A stretch of 43,252 nt of DNA from Thiotrichaceae bacterium (GCA_015490895.1 WFWY01000117.1:1-43252); one strand, 5' to 3'. Shown: positions 1 through 7,991, numbered from the stretch's first letter. Program-made: numbers and translations. Notes: generated by a model not told the origin, from the sequence alone.

Positions 1-1
1 A

Positions 2-76
2 GGATCTAACAGCGCTCCTGTTTACATGCCTGCTCCTGTTGCACCAGCGGCTCCTGCTGCTAAAGCTGAGAAGTAA
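2..76 (+). CDS. C-terminal end of an unidentified protein (5' truncated)
   Basis: An open frame enters from the left edge and stops at TAA (74-76). The 24 visible residues are an Ala/Pro-rich tail ending in KAEK. Such low-complexity tails occur on many secreted or envelope proteins and do not identify a family. A clear intrinsic terminator follows about 85 bases later, which supports this being the real end of a transcription unit. No function can be assigned from this fragment. Confidence 0.6.
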   Translation, partial: GSNSAPVYMPAPVAPAAPAAKAEK

Positions 77-159
77 TTCTCAAAAAAACCTGGTGGCTTT
101 AGTGATAACCTGAATCCATAACTTCAATCCTGATTCAGGAACAGCAAAAGCACACTTTT

Positions 160-190
160 AAAGGCCTGTACAAAATGCAGGCCTTTTTTA
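160..190 (+). terminator. Rho-independent terminator
   Basis: A perfect 9-bp stem (AAAGGCCTG / CAGGCCTTT) with a 9-base loop runs into six T residues. It sits downstream of the truncated gene at the left edge and reads on the + strand. Confidence 0.9.
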
Positions 191-335
191 TTGGTTGTCT
201 GAGTGCTTTCATACGTGGGAAGGCTGCGTGATATTGTGGCTCCTAGGGTCAAAGACAGACTCCGGGAAATGAAATATGGAACAAGCCTCGGTAGTTATTG
301 TTTTGACTTTCTTGACTTTATGTCGTGCAGAAGTC

Positions 336-989
336 TTAAAAAATATGGTTCTTTTTTAAAAATGCAGTTAGGGAAAAATAATCAACCGCAAATGTTCTAT
401 GGATAGAGTGGCGGTCGGTTACTCCAAAAATAACAGAAACAAGCCCGTGTTCGGTAGAAACCCCGCCACCTGATGCGCCTCTCCTTGGTTGGGTGTCATC
501 AATGACCATGGAGAGCATTTCTTTATCTTCTTCAGTTGTTATATCCAGATAACCTAGAAAACGACCTGTTGACTTGATCATTTTGCTAAAAAGTAATCCT
601 GATTTGTAGTAGATAGATGTCAGCTTTTCTCCTTTAACCGGCTGGCTGTCTGAGATTTTTGCATAATGCTGAATAGGGCAGGTATCTAGTTTCATGAGAG
701 AAAGGTCGTTTTTTTTATCAACCGAGATGACATGTGCGGCATAGTGCCGTCCATCGATGGAAACATCGACCACTTGATAGTTGCGTACAGCGTGTTCATT
801 GCTTAAGACATGGCAATTAGATACCGGCACACCACTAGAGACTTTTTGGCTACCTGCATAAACGATGGCTCCCTTCCACTGATTGACCGACGAGCTTGCG
901 GCATGCGCGCCTTGCAGCGAGAGTGCCAGCAGCGTTATCACTCCAAGTAAGTTAAGGTGTTTGGCCTGTTTAGCATGTGGTAGTAGCAT
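336..989 (-). CDS. Secreted trypsin-like serine peptidase
   Basis: This is a small chymotrypsin-fold (Trypsin_2 type) protein of 217 residues from the chosen ATG. A signal peptide is visible (basic start, hydrophobic stretch, cleavage after about Ala30 in GAHA), so it should act in the periplasm or outside the cell. The catalytic triad can be read as His60 (SNCHVL), Asp95 (KNDLSL) and Ser173 in the GASGGG motif. Cys59 and Cys104 could form a disulfide. No PDZ domain follows, unlike DegP/HtrA proteins. The frame is open upstream to a TTG at 1040, but the ATG at 989 has GAGAG about 11 bases upstream and gives a normal signal peptide. The gene stands alone, facing away from the porin gene. The substrate is unknown. 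Confidence 0.75.
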   Translation of the reverse strand: MLLPHAKQAKHLNLLGVITLLALSLQGAHAASSSVNQWKGAIVYAGSQKVSSGVPVSNCHVLSNEHAVRNYQVVDVSIDGRHYAAHVISVDKKNDLSLMKLDTCPIQHYAKISDSQPVKGEKLTSIYYKSGLLFSKMIKSTGRFLGYLDITTEEDKEMLSMVIDDTQPRRGASGGGVSTEHGLVSVIFGVTDRHSIHRTFAVDYFSLTAFLKKNHIF

Positions 990-1413
990 GGTTCTAATAC
1001 TCTCATGTTTTAGGTAATTTCTATCAAGGAAAATAGACAAGTGGCAGTTGCTGCCTGAATAGAGCCTGTATGATTAGGTACTCCAGGCTCGGGGTGGGGA
1101 TGAAAGCGTATATACTAATATACTAATATATAGCGCTAAAGTCCATACAATTTATAGAGATAATTATTTTTATTTATGTGACTGTGGGGGCTTTGAACAA
1201 ATCATGATTCGTTTTTCTGAGGCTAGAAGGCACCGGGTTTTCGCTATAAAAGTGACCACGGCTACGGCTAACTTTTGTATCAAAAACCTGACAAATTCTA
1301 TCACTCAGAAATTCCGGCCAGGCTTATTCAAGTATTCAGATACCCTCACTCACTTTAGTTGTCACAGTACAGGATCCTGAGAATAAGAAATTCATGGTAT
1401 AAAATACTTGAAA

Positions 1414-1428
1414 TGAGAATGATTAGCA
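1414..1428 (+). promoter_or_regulatory. Fur box 1 upstream of the porin operon
   Basis: TGAGAAT-G-ATTAGCA matches the 7-1-7 Fur consensus (TGATAAT-N-ATTATCA) at 12 of 14 arm positions. It lies just after a TATAAAAT -10-like element, a position where bound Fur would block transcription. Confidence 0.7.
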
Positions 1429-1449
1429 TTTAGTATCATGTCAACTAAA

Positions 1450-1464
1450 TGATAGTGATTCTCA
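1450..1464 (+). promoter_or_regulatory. Fur box 2 upstream of the porin operon
   Basis: TGATAGT-G-ATTCTCA matches the 7-1-7 Fur consensus at 12 of 14 arm positions. It is the second box in tandem, 36 bases after the first and about 80 bases before the porin start codon. Confidence 0.75.
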
Positions 1465-1543
1465 TTATGTTTATCCTCTGGGCAGGAGTTGCTTGAGTAT
1501 CACCGGTATCATCAGACTGAATCAGATTAAGAGGAGATATTCA

Positions 1544-2674
1544 ATGAGCAGAACTTCAATATGGGCACTTTGCCTGGGATTAAGTATGGCAGGTGTCGTC
1601 AATGCTGAGACAACAGAGCAGAAAATAGAGCGTCTGGAGGCTGAGTTAAATGCGTTGGCGGATGAAGTCGAGCGACAGCAAGAGAGTGCGAGTGAAGCGA
1701 AGACATCAGGCCGTACTAAAGTTGGTGGCTATGGAGAGTTGCATTTTAACTCGACGGAAACAGATGATGGCTCAGCCTCAAAAGATGAACTGGACTTCCA
1801 TCGCTTTGTACTGTTTCTCAATCATGATTTTAATGAAAAAACGCGGTTTTTCTCTGAGCTAGAGGTGGAGCACTCTAGTGCAGGCGATGGTAAAGGGGGG
1901 GCAGTTGAGCTGGAGCAGGCTTATATTGAACACGATATAGGTAGTAATTTCCAGGGAAAAGCCGGTCTGATACTGGTTCCGGTGGGAATTATCAACGAAA
2001 CGCATGAGCCAGCTACTTTTTATGGCGTAGAAAGAAACGTGATAGCCAAATATATTCTCCCTACTACCTGGCGCGTGGGAGGGGTGGGCTTATCTGGGCA
2101 CAATGCAAAAGGTTTCAGCTTCGATGCCATACTACATGAGGGTTTAAACATACCGGATACCTTCAATATTCGTAGTGGCAGACAAAGTACGGGTAATGCC
2201 GTGGCAAAAGATTTTGCAGTAACCGGTCGTTTGAAATATACCGGCATCGCCGGGCTTGAATTGGCAGCAACGGCACAATATCAGTCAGATTTTGCTCAAG
2301 GTGCCGTCTATGGTGGAAGCGCAACATTACTGGAGACTCATGCGGCGTATACCAGGGGATCGATAGGTGTCAGAGCACTTTATGCGCGCTGGGATCTGGA
2401 AGGTAGTGCTGCCCAGCTAGCTGATAAAGATGTGCAGTCAGGGGGGTATGTTGAGGCCAGCTACAAGGTGACTCCTAAAGTTGGAGCTTTTGTTCGTTAC
2501 AATGTATGGGATAACGGTGGAGTAGGTGATACTGAAATCACGCAGACGGATTTGGGTGTCAATTATTGGCTAAATGATAAAGTTGTCTTTAAGGCGGATT
2601 ATCAGAACCAGACAGCCAGTAATAACAGCAAGGCATCAGATGGATTTAACCTGGGTATGGGTTATCAGTTTTAA
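1544..2674 (+). CDS. Outer-membrane porin, O/P-like beta-barrel
   Basis: This is a 376-residue outer-membrane porin. From the ATG there is a signal peptide (cleavage after about VVNA), then a short coiled-coil segment typical of phosphate-selective-porin-like proteins (TEQKIERLEAELNALADE). A long run of alternating amphipathic strands follows, ending in the C-terminal aromatic signature GYQF used by the Bam machinery. The start is set by AGAGGAGA about 8 bases upstream; an earlier in-frame TTG at 1493 is less likely. Two Fur boxes precede it and FMN-binding and PepSY genes follow, so it is probably induced by low iron and may admit a small iron complex. That role is inference; the family otherwise transports phosphate or other anions. 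Confidence 0.8.
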   Translation: MSRTSIWALCLGLSMAGVVNAETTEQKIERLEAELNALADEVERQQESASEAKTSGRTKVGGYGELHFNSTETDDGSASKDELDFHRFVLFLNHDFNEKTRFFSELEVEHSSAGDGKGGAVELEQAYIEHDIGSNFQGKAGLILVPVGIINETHEPATFYGVERNVIAKYILPTTWRVGGVGLSGHNAKGFSFDAILHEGLNIPDTFNIRSGRQSTGNAVAKDFAVTGRLKYTGIAGLELAATAQYQSDFAQGAVYGGSATLLETHAAYTRGSIGVRALYARWDLEGSAAQLADKDVQSGGYVEASYKVTPKVGAFVRYNVWDNGGVGDTEITQTDLGVNYWLNDKVVFKADYQNQTASNNSKASDGFNLGMGYQF

Positions 2675-2678
2675 CCTA

Positions 2679-2840
2679 AGAGCTTGTCCGAGAATAGGAA
2701 GCGTGGCGAAAAGCACAGGATCGTCATAAGGTGAGATTATTGCAAGAGGCGAATAGCTGTCGCTATTTAACGATTTCAACAAGCTCAGATTAGGATGCTC
2801 ATGGGATTTGTGTAGCTCCTTAGTTTTCGGATAGCCTCCT
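2679..2840 (-). repeat. Dispersed inverted-terminal repeat element, copy A
   Basis: This full-length copy is in the opposite orientation to the reference copy at 20356-20529 and aligns with it end to end by eye. One end reads AGAGCTTGTCCGAGAATAGG and the other, reverse-complemented, AGGAGGCTATCCGAAAACTA, so the ends are imperfect inverted repeats of about 20 bases. The interior shares TTGTTGAAATCGTTAAATAG and ATAATCTCACCTTATGA with the other copies. It starts 4 bases after the porin stop codon and fills the gap before the FMN-binding gene. No transposase is present, so it resembles a MITE. Confidence 0.85.
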
Positions 2841-2871
2841 GGAATCCCCAGTTTTAAGGAAAGGTGGAAAT

Positions 2872-3447
2872 ATGTCCCGGTCAAACTTGTTAGAAAAAAG
2901 AACTGCAATGCGTTATAACGTTTTATTATGGATGCTTCTGGTAACAGGGGTACTCATGCTGACACTGAAAACAGTCTACGCTGAAGTGTATAAAACGAAT
3001 GAAGCCTTTCTCTCTGAGGTGTTTGCAGGAAAGGTGCCCACTCCTGCTCATGTTTGGCTGAGGGGAGATTTAAAGGCACAGGTTAATAAAATACTGATGC
3101 ATCCCTATGGTAAATTACGAGTGAAGTACTGGAAGTCAGCAGACAAGTCTGCCTGGATTCTGGAAGAGATTGGTAAGGAAAAGCCTATTACAACGGGTAT
3201 TGTCATTAATCAACCGGGAAAAATCAGCAAAATTGAGATTCTGGCCTTTCGTGAAAGCCGGGGGTGGGAGGTGAAATATCCTTTTTTTCTTAAACAGTTT
3301 CTCAATGCTGCTTTAAAAGCGGATCAGCAATTAGATAAACCGGTGGATGGAATTACCGGAGCAACATTGTCTGTGCGTGCTGTTACCAAGCTGGCACGGA
3401 TGGCATTGCTGCTTCATCAACATGAAACCGCAAGACAGGGCAATTAA
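2872..3447 (+). CDS. FMN-binding (flavinylated-type) membrane-anchored protein
   Basis: This 191-residue protein carries an FMN_bind domain. A single hydrophobic segment (residues 15-37) is a signal anchor or signal peptide, placing the domain in the periplasm. The C-terminal motif D159-G-I-T-G-A-T165-L-S is the flavinylation site of the NqrC/RnfG family, where ApbE attaches FMN to the Thr of (S/T)GAT. The start is fixed by AAGGAAAGGTGG 5 bases upstream. Its end overlaps the PepSY gene, implying coupled translation. With the Fur-controlled porin upstream and feoABC downstream, an extracytosolic electron-transfer role in ferric reduction is likely (inference). No apbE is in this window. Confidence 0.8.
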   Translation: MSRSNLLEKRTAMRYNVLLWMLLVTGVLMLTLKTVYAEVYKTNEAFLSEVFAGKVPTPAHVWLRGDLKAQVNKILMHPYGKLRVKYWKSADKSAWILEEIGKEKPITTGIVINQPGKISKIEILAFRESRGWEVKYPFFLKQFLNAALKADQQLDKPVDGITGATLSVRAVTKLARMALLLHQHETARQGN

Positions 3448-4258
3448 TCTCGTGCCCCTCCCACAACCTTCCTCCAGGCCAGGTGGTAGTGCTAAAAAGA
3501 AAAAGTGGTTAAGACTCTTTTTTCTACATCGCTATATCGGCCTGTTTGCGGCCTTGTTCGCCGTATTTTTATCAGTGACAGGTATCCTGTTGAATCATAC
3601 TGAGGAACTCGGCCTGCATGACCGCCAGGTGACAATAGGATGGGTCATGAAACTGTATGGTATTCAGCCTCCACAGATAGTGACAGGTTATACATCAGAA
3701 TATTTGGACAAACCAGCCTGGATTATCGACTTTGGTGATGCTGTCTTTTTCGATCAGCAGCGACTACCTTGTGATCCTCCTGTTATTGGTGCGCTTATGC
3801 AGGATGAAATTCTGGTTGTTGCCGGCCCGAAGCAGCTTTGTCTAGTCACTCCAGAAGGGGAATTGATTGATACGCTGCCGCTGGAAGTCAGCAGGGTGAC
3901 TCAACTGGGACGAAACGTCAGGCAACAGCTTTTCATAGATACGCCGGAGGGTAATTACACCCTGAACAGAGATATGACAGAGGTTGTTGTACAGCAAGAT
4001 TCATCTTCTGAAATAGAATGGCAAAAGTCACGAACACCACCGGATGAGGTGACTAAGGTGCTATTCCAGCGCTACCAGGGTACGGGGCTTCCTCTGGAAC
4101 GTATTATTCTGGATCTTCATAGTGGCCGTGCTATTGGTTTGGGGGGTGTTTATTTTATGGATGCGATTGGGTTACTTTTGATCTTTTTAGCGGTGAGTGG
4201 TGTCATGATGTGGTCAAAAAGAGCAGCGAACAAAAAAAGGAATAAGGTATCTCGTTAA
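3422..4258 (+). CDS. PepSY-associated transmembrane protein
   Basis: A 278-residue inner-membrane protein with a PepSY_TM architecture. TM1 (about residues 32-55) begins with the conserved LHRYIGLF motif, a large periplasmic domain follows, and TM2 (about residues 245-265) lies near the C-terminus, followed by a basic tail. PepSY_TM proteins often partner flavinylated or haem-dependent ferric reductases. I chose the ATG that overlaps the FMN-binding gene by 26 bases; a GTG at 3452 is an alternative, and the frame is open back to 3347. The tight overlap indicates a two-protein unit. The conserved His may ligate haem, but with only two helices this is uncertain. Confidence 0.75.
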   Translation: MKPQDRAINLVPLPQPSSRPGGSAKKKKWLRLFFLHRYIGLFAALFAVFLSVTGILLNHTEELGLHDRQVTIGWVMKLYGIQPPQIVTGYTSEYLDKPAWIIDFGDAVFFDQQRLPCDPPVIGALMQDEILVVAGPKQLCLVTPEGELIDTLPLEVSRVTQLGRNVRQQLFIDTPEGNYTLNRDMTEVVVQQDSSSEIEWQKSRTPPDEVTKVLFQRYQGTGLPLERIILDLHSGRAIGLGGVYFMDAIGLLLIFLAVSGVMMWSKRAANKKRNKVSR

Positions 4259-4338
4259 CCATAAAGTTTGAGTGAACACCGGATTCTCTGGATATGTGGA
4301 TCTATGAGTGGCGATTTTCTGATTCGTATCAAGGTTAA

Positions 4339-4353
4339 TGAGAACTATTTGCA
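4339..4353 (+). promoter_or_regulatory. Fur-like box upstream of feoA, distal
   Basis: TGAGAAC-T-ATTTGCA fits the 7-1-7 Fur pattern with 4 mismatches. It is one of two boxes in the 157-base gap before feoA. Confidence 0.5.
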
Positions 4354-4377
4354 ACAACCAGAGTCTATAGCTTATAA

Positions 4378-4392
4378 TGCGAACGATTCTTA
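4378..4392 (+). promoter_or_regulatory. Fur-like box upstream of feoA, proximal
   Basis: TGCGAAC-G-ATTCTTA fits the 7-1-7 Fur pattern imperfectly (5 mismatches) and overlaps a TATAATG -10-like element at 4373-4379. Iron repression of feo genes by Fur is well established, which raises its plausibility. Confidence 0.5.
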
Positions 4393-4415
4393 TTTAATAA
4401 AACCTGGGCGCTAAT

Positions 4416-4652
4416 ATGACACATACACATGCACTATCAACCTCCTCGGAGTCTTCTTTTTTGCACATAGCCGCTATTAAAACCAATAGTAAAACGCTGT
4501 TGCGTCTTATGGGACTGGGGCTGGTAACGGGTAAAGATATCGAGGTCTTACGCAATCGCAAAGGGGATATCGTACTGGGAAATGGCAACAGCCGGATTAG
4601 TTTGGGTCGTAGTATTGCCGAGAAAATTATGGTACATGAGGCTTCACAGTAA
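4416..4652 (+). CDS. feoA: Ferrous iron transport protein A
   Basis: A 78-residue cytosolic SH3-like protein of normal FeoA length. The core (residues 28-73) has the family pattern: a hydrophobic MGLGLVTG turn, then strands V-L-R-N-R-K-G-D and the closing SLGRSIAEKIMV segment. FeoA binds FeoB and is needed for Fe(II) uptake. Its TAA stop overlaps the feoB ATG by one base, so translation is coupled. Two Fur-like boxes lie upstream. Confidence 0.92.
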   Translation: MTHTHALSTSSESSFLHIAAIKTNSKTLLRLMGLGLVTGKDIEVLRNRKGDIVLGNGNSRISLGRSIAEKIMVHEASQ

Positions 4653-6955
4653 TGAAGCAGTGCTGTGATTCACAGAACAATTCCCAGCGTGTTCCTGACA
4701 GTGTAGAGAGCTTACAAAAGATTGCACTGATCGGTAATCCCAATGCAGGAAAAACGACACTCTTTAACCGGATGACCGGAGCCCGGCAACGTACAGGAAA
4801 CTGGCCGGGGGTGACGGTAGAGCGCAAAGAGGGCTACTTTGAGCGTATGGGTAAACACTTTACGGTGGTTGATCTGCCCGGTGTTTATATGCTGGATGGT
4901 GGTGAAACCTCGGTTGATGAGCAAGTAGCACGTCAGTTCGTCCATGAACACCCTGAATACCTGTATATCAATATTGTTGATGCCAGCACACTGGAACGTG
5001 GTTTATTCCTGACAACTGAAGTGCGTGAGCTGGGCGTCAATACCCTTGTTTTGCTGAATATGATGGATGTGGCGAACAAGCGGAATATGAAAATCAGCAG
5101 TGAAATACTCGCAGAGCAACTGGGCTGTCCGGTCGTGAGTGTTTCCCTGAAGCAGGATAAGACACTGGATGTGCTATGTGATGCGGTTATGTCATTGGAT
5201 GTCAGTGCACAAAAACCGATACAAGTTGAATACCCCGCTGCAATCGAAGCAGTGCTGCACAACTTGCAACAGGAAAAAGGGATAAGCCGAGTTGCGGCAA
5301 TTAATGCATTACAGGCAGATGACGAGCTACAGCAAAAAATTTTGCAGGAAACAGGTGAAGAGGTCGATTTTCTGCTAGCAGATGGGCGGTTTGAATATGC
5401 CAGAAATATCGCGCAGCGCTCGATTCGAAAGGTAGGCAAGGTGAGCCGCCCATTCTCCGATAAACTGGACAAATGGGTACTGGGTGGCTGGACCGGAATA
5501 CCCATCTTTTTGATACTGATGTATTTGCTGTTTCTCTTTAGTATTAACTTTGGTGGCGCCCTGGTAGATGTCTTTGATCAGGGAACCCAGGCTTTGCTGG
5601 TAGACGGGGGCAAACAATTTTTGAATTCTCTGGGGTCACCACAATGGTTGACCACTCTGCTGGCCGACGGTATCGGTGGTGGTATTCAGGTAGTGGCAAC
5701 GTTTATTCCGGTAATTGGTGCCTTGTTCCTGTTCCTGACCTTGCTGGAGGAATCTGGTTATATGTCCCGCGCGGCTTTTGTGATGGATCGGTTTATGCGC
5801 CGACTGGGTATCTCAGGAAAAGCCTTTGTCCCCCTGATCATTGGTTTTGGCTGTAATGTCCCCGGGATTATGGCAACCCGAACCCTGGATAGTCAACGTG
5901 AGCGTATTTTAACCGTGATGATGGCACCCTTCATGTCATGTGGAGCCCGACTTGCTGTTTATGTTCTGTTTGCCTCTGCCTTTTTTCCATTACAGGGGCA
6001 GAATATTGTCTTTTTACTTTATTTAATCGGTATTTTCTTCGCTATTATTACTGGTTTGTTACTAAGAAAAACCTTATTGCAAGGCAAGGTCGATGATTTT
6101 TTTATGGAGTTGCCGACTTATCAGATTCCCAGCTTGAAAAATGTCCTGATTAACACCTGGAATAAACTCAAGGGATTTATTCTGGGAGCGGGCAAGATCA
6201 TCGTGGTTGTTGTCATGCTGATCAATATCGTGAATAGCCTGGGTACCGATGGTAGTTATGGTAATGAGAACTCAGAAAAATCCGTGCTTAGTGCTGCGGC
6301 AAAAGCCGTAACTCCCCTTTTTGAACCGATGGGGATTCGTGAAGATAACTGGCCAGCAACGGTTGGTATCATGACAGGATTACTTGCCAAAGAAGTGGTA
6401 GTAGGCACGCTGGATGCTCTTTATGGAAAGATGGATCAGGCTGTTGCGCCGGTTGCAGACAGCAACCCGGAATTCCAGTTGGCAGCAAGTCTTAAGCAGG
6501 CGTTGGCAACGGTGCCTGCGAACCTGAAGGATGCACTGGAAAATGTGGCAGATCCATTAGGTATTGGAGCGGTCACCCATACCACAAATATTGCTGAAGC
6601 GGCAGCTTCCCAGGAAGTCAGTACCAGCACGTTTGGTGCTATGGTCAGTCGTTTTGATGGCAAAATTGGCGCTTTTGCCTATTTGCTGTTTATTTTGATG
6701 TATTTTCCCTGTGTCGCTGCTACCGGAGCCATGTATCGTGAAGTAGGCGCACGCTGGACACTACTCGGTGTCAGTTGGACAACAGGTCTGGCGTATACGG
6801 TTGCGGTACTCTTTTATCAGTTGGCCACTTTTAGCCAGCATCCTGCTCAGTCGCTGATGTGGGTTGGTATTTTGTCTCTGGGTTTGATGTTAGTGGTTTA
6901 CCTGTTGAACCGGGCAGGTAAGAAAGCGCCAAAAATACCAGGAGTTGTTGTATGA
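4652..6955 (+). CDS. feoB: Ferrous iron transporter B
   Basis: This is the main Fe(II) permease of the inner membrane, 767 residues, close to the E. coli length. The N-terminal G domain shows G1 GNPNAGKTT (28-36), G3 DLPG and G4 NMMD. A helical GDI-like segment follows, then a polytopic membrane region starting near residue 275. Both gate motifs are present, including the conserved Cys in FGCNVPGIMATRT and the SCGARLAVY segment. A soluble stretch around residues 590-660 interrupts the membrane domain, as in other gammaproteobacterial FeoB. The gene overlaps feoA by 1 base and feoC by 4 (ATGA). Confidence 0.97.
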   Translation: MKQCCDSQNNSQRVPDSVESLQKIALIGNPNAGKTTLFNRMTGARQRTGNWPGVTVERKEGYFERMGKHFTVVDLPGVYMLDGGETSVDEQVARQFVHEHPEYLYINIVDASTLERGLFLTTEVRELGVNTLVLLNMMDVANKRNMKISSEILAEQLGCPVVSVSLKQDKTLDVLCDAVMSLDVSAQKPIQVEYPAAIEAVLHNLQQEKGISRVAAINALQADDELQQKILQETGEEVDFLLADGRFEYARNIAQRSIRKVGKVSRPFSDKLDKWVLGGWTGIPIFLILMYLLFLFSINFGGALVDVFDQGTQALLVDGGKQFLNSLGSPQWLTTLLADGIGGGIQVVATFIPVIGALFLFLTLLEESGYMSRAAFVMDRFMRRLGISGKAFVPLIIGFGCNVPGIMATRTLDSQRERILTVMMAPFMSCGARLAVYVLFASAFFPLQGQNIVFLLYLIGIFFAIITGLLLRKTLLQGKVDDFFMELPTYQIPSLKNVLINTWNKLKGFILGAGKIIVVVVMLINIVNSLGTDGSYGNENSEKSVLSAAAKAVTPLFEPMGIREDNWPATVGIMTGLLAKEVVVGTLDALYGKMDQAVAPVADSNPEFQLAASLKQALATVPANLKDALENVADPLGIGAVTHTTNIAEAAASQEVSTSTFGAMVSRFDGKIGAFAYLLFILMYFPCVAATGAMYREVGARWTLLGVSWTTGLAYTVAVLFYQLATFSQHPAQSLMWVGILSLGLMLVVYLLNRAGKKAPKIPGVVV

Positions 6956-7212
6956 TACTGGGAGATATTCGCGATTATCTGAAACAGCGACAAACCGTAT
7001 CGTTACAGGATGTTGCCACTCATTTTGATCTGAGTGACGAGTCTGCCAGTCTGGCAATGGACTACTGGCTAAAAAAGGGCAAGGTGCGTGTATTAGCCGC
7101 GACTTGCAGTTCATCCTGTGGAAGTCACTGTGGAAGCGCTGGGGGACAGTACCAATGGGTTGGACAAAATCCTGTTCGGTGGTTTAACCTGGATACAATA
7201 AGGAGGCGCTGA
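6952..7212 (+). CDS. feoC: FeoC-like winged-helix protein
   Basis: An 86-residue small protein with an N-terminal winged-helix domain (residues 1-48) and a Cys cluster C52-x3-C56-x3-C60 in the wing. FeoC is proposed to stabilise FeoB or to act as an iron-sulfur-dependent regulator of the transporter. E. coli FeoC has four wing cysteines; only three Cys plus His59 are seen here. The start codon overlaps the feoB stop (ATGA). Transcription runs towards fur. Confidence 0.85.
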   Translation: MILGDIRDYLKQRQTVSLQDVATHFDLSDESASLAMDYWLKKGKVRVLAATCSSSCGSHCGSAGGQYQWVGQNPVRWFNLDTIRRR

Positions 7213-7225
7213 TCAAGTCCCGGTT

Positions 7226-7254
7226 CCAGGAGCTACTCTCGGATAAGCTCCCTA
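7226..7254 (-). repeat. Short derivative of the dispersed repeat, at the fur stop codon
   Basis: About 28 bases match the two ends of the long element joined without the interior: on the minus strand TAG-GGAGCTTATCCGAGAG, then TAGCTCCTGG. The TAG is the fur stop codon. The core is palindromic (GGAGCT, 11 bases, AGCTCC) and could act as a hairpin between the convergent feoC and fur genes. Its flank CTCCTGGAACCGG is shared with the right end of the copy at 20356-20529. Confidence 0.65.
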
Positions 7255-7662
7255 ATCATCTGTATCAATCACTTCTCCATAGAGAATAAGTGAATGGTCA
7301 ACTAGCTTGTAACCATGCTCTCTAGCGATTTCCCGCTGTCGTTGCTCAATAATTTCATCATGAAACTCAACAATTTTTCCTGTTTTGATATCGACAATGT
7401 GATCATGGTGTCCACCCTGATTTAGCTCAAAAACAGATTGGCCGCTTTCAAAGTGATGCCGTATGACCAAACCTGCCGTTTCAAACTGGGTGAGTACCCG
7501 GTAGACAGTAGCCAGGCCAATACCAGATTCATCTTTTAGCAAGAGCTGGTAAATGCTCTCAGCCGTAAAATGCCGCTTGGAAGAGTTTTCAAGCAGTTCT
7601 AGAATTTTGACACGAGGCTGGGTGATTTTTAGCCCGGCTTTTTTTAAATCTTTTTGATCCAT
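7252..7662 (-). CDS. fur: Ferric uptake regulator
   Basis: A 136-residue Fe(II)-dependent repressor of iron uptake genes. The winged-helix domain (residues 1-80) includes the family signature GLATVYRVLTQFETAGLV. The dimerisation/metal domain has HHFESGQSVFEL and GGHHDHIV, giving the conserved His and Glu metal ligands. The CxxC zinc motif that usually follows HHDH is absent (IVDIKTGKIVEF), and the protein has no Cys at all. The gene is convergent with feoABC, whose control region has Fur-like boxes. Its TAG stop coincides with the end of a short repeat. Confidence 0.95.
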   Translation of the reverse strand: MDQKDLKKAGLKITQPRVKILELLENSSKRHFTAESIYQLLLKDESGIGLATVYRVLTQFETAGLVIRHHFESGQSVFELNQGGHHDHIVDIKTGKIVEFHDEIIEQRQREIAREHGYKLVDHSLILYGEVIDTDD

Positions 7663-7707
7663 ACAGAGGTTAGCGCGATCACCAATAGAAAAAGTATTAT
7701 ACCGAAA

Positions 7708-7722
7708 TGAGAATGATTTGTG
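7708..7722. promoter_or_regulatory. Fur-like box upstream of fur
   Basis: TGAGAAT-G-ATTTGTG has one good half and one degenerate half (5 mismatches overall). It lies 46 bases upstream of the fur start, so fur may be autoregulated. Confidence 0.4.
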
Positions 7723-7790
7723 TTGAATATTAAAACCTGCTTTTCATTTAATAAAAGTTGCTGTATTCTCCACGCCTGAGCGAAAACTGT

Positions 7791-7867
7791 CGGGGCGTAG
7801 CGCAGCCTGGTAGCGCACCACAATGGGGTTGTGGGGGTCGAGTGTTCGAATCACTCCGTCCCGACCA
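7791..7867 (+). tRNA. tRNA-Pro (anticodon GGG)
   Basis: This is a 77-base cloverleaf with CCA encoded. The acceptor CGGGGCG pairs with CGTCCCG (one G-U). The D arm is GCGC-AGCCTGGTA-GCGC, and the anticodon stem CCACA/TGTGG encloses loop ATGGGGT with anticodon GGG. The T arm holds GTTCGAA. It closely resembles E. coli proL. It is divergent from fur. Confidence 0.97.
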
Positions 7868-7991
7868 TTTTTCACTTTCAGTCCAGTCAGTATGTTGCAT
7901 ACTCTTCTCTTCACTTTTTTGCATGTTTTTAGTATGTAACCAGTTGTTTTTTATTGGATTGTCTCTATTCGGCTGAGGATTCCAGGATGAT

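Larger units (their letters stand above)
990..1543. other. Intergenic control region between protease and porin genes
   Basis: There is no convincing gene in this stretch of about 550 bases. It holds an AT-rich run with a repeated CTAATATA unit (about 1109-1132), a possible -10 element TATAAAAT (1398-1405), and two Fur-box-like sequences just before the porin gene. It probably contains divergent promoters for the two flanking genes. Confidence 0.6.

Noticed and set aside
203-406. A 67-codon plus-strand frame near the left edge
   Set aside because: It overlaps the end of the protease gene antisense, has no ribosome site and no family resemblance.
1109-1132. Short tandem CTAATATA units
   Set aside because: Only about two and a half units in an AT-rich promoter region; not a meaningful repeat array or CRISPR.
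2636-2908. A 90-codon minus-strand frame between the porin and FMN-binding genes
   Set aside because: It lies mostly within repeat copy A and runs antisense into both neighbouring genes; it has no ribosome site and reflects the open frame of the repeat.
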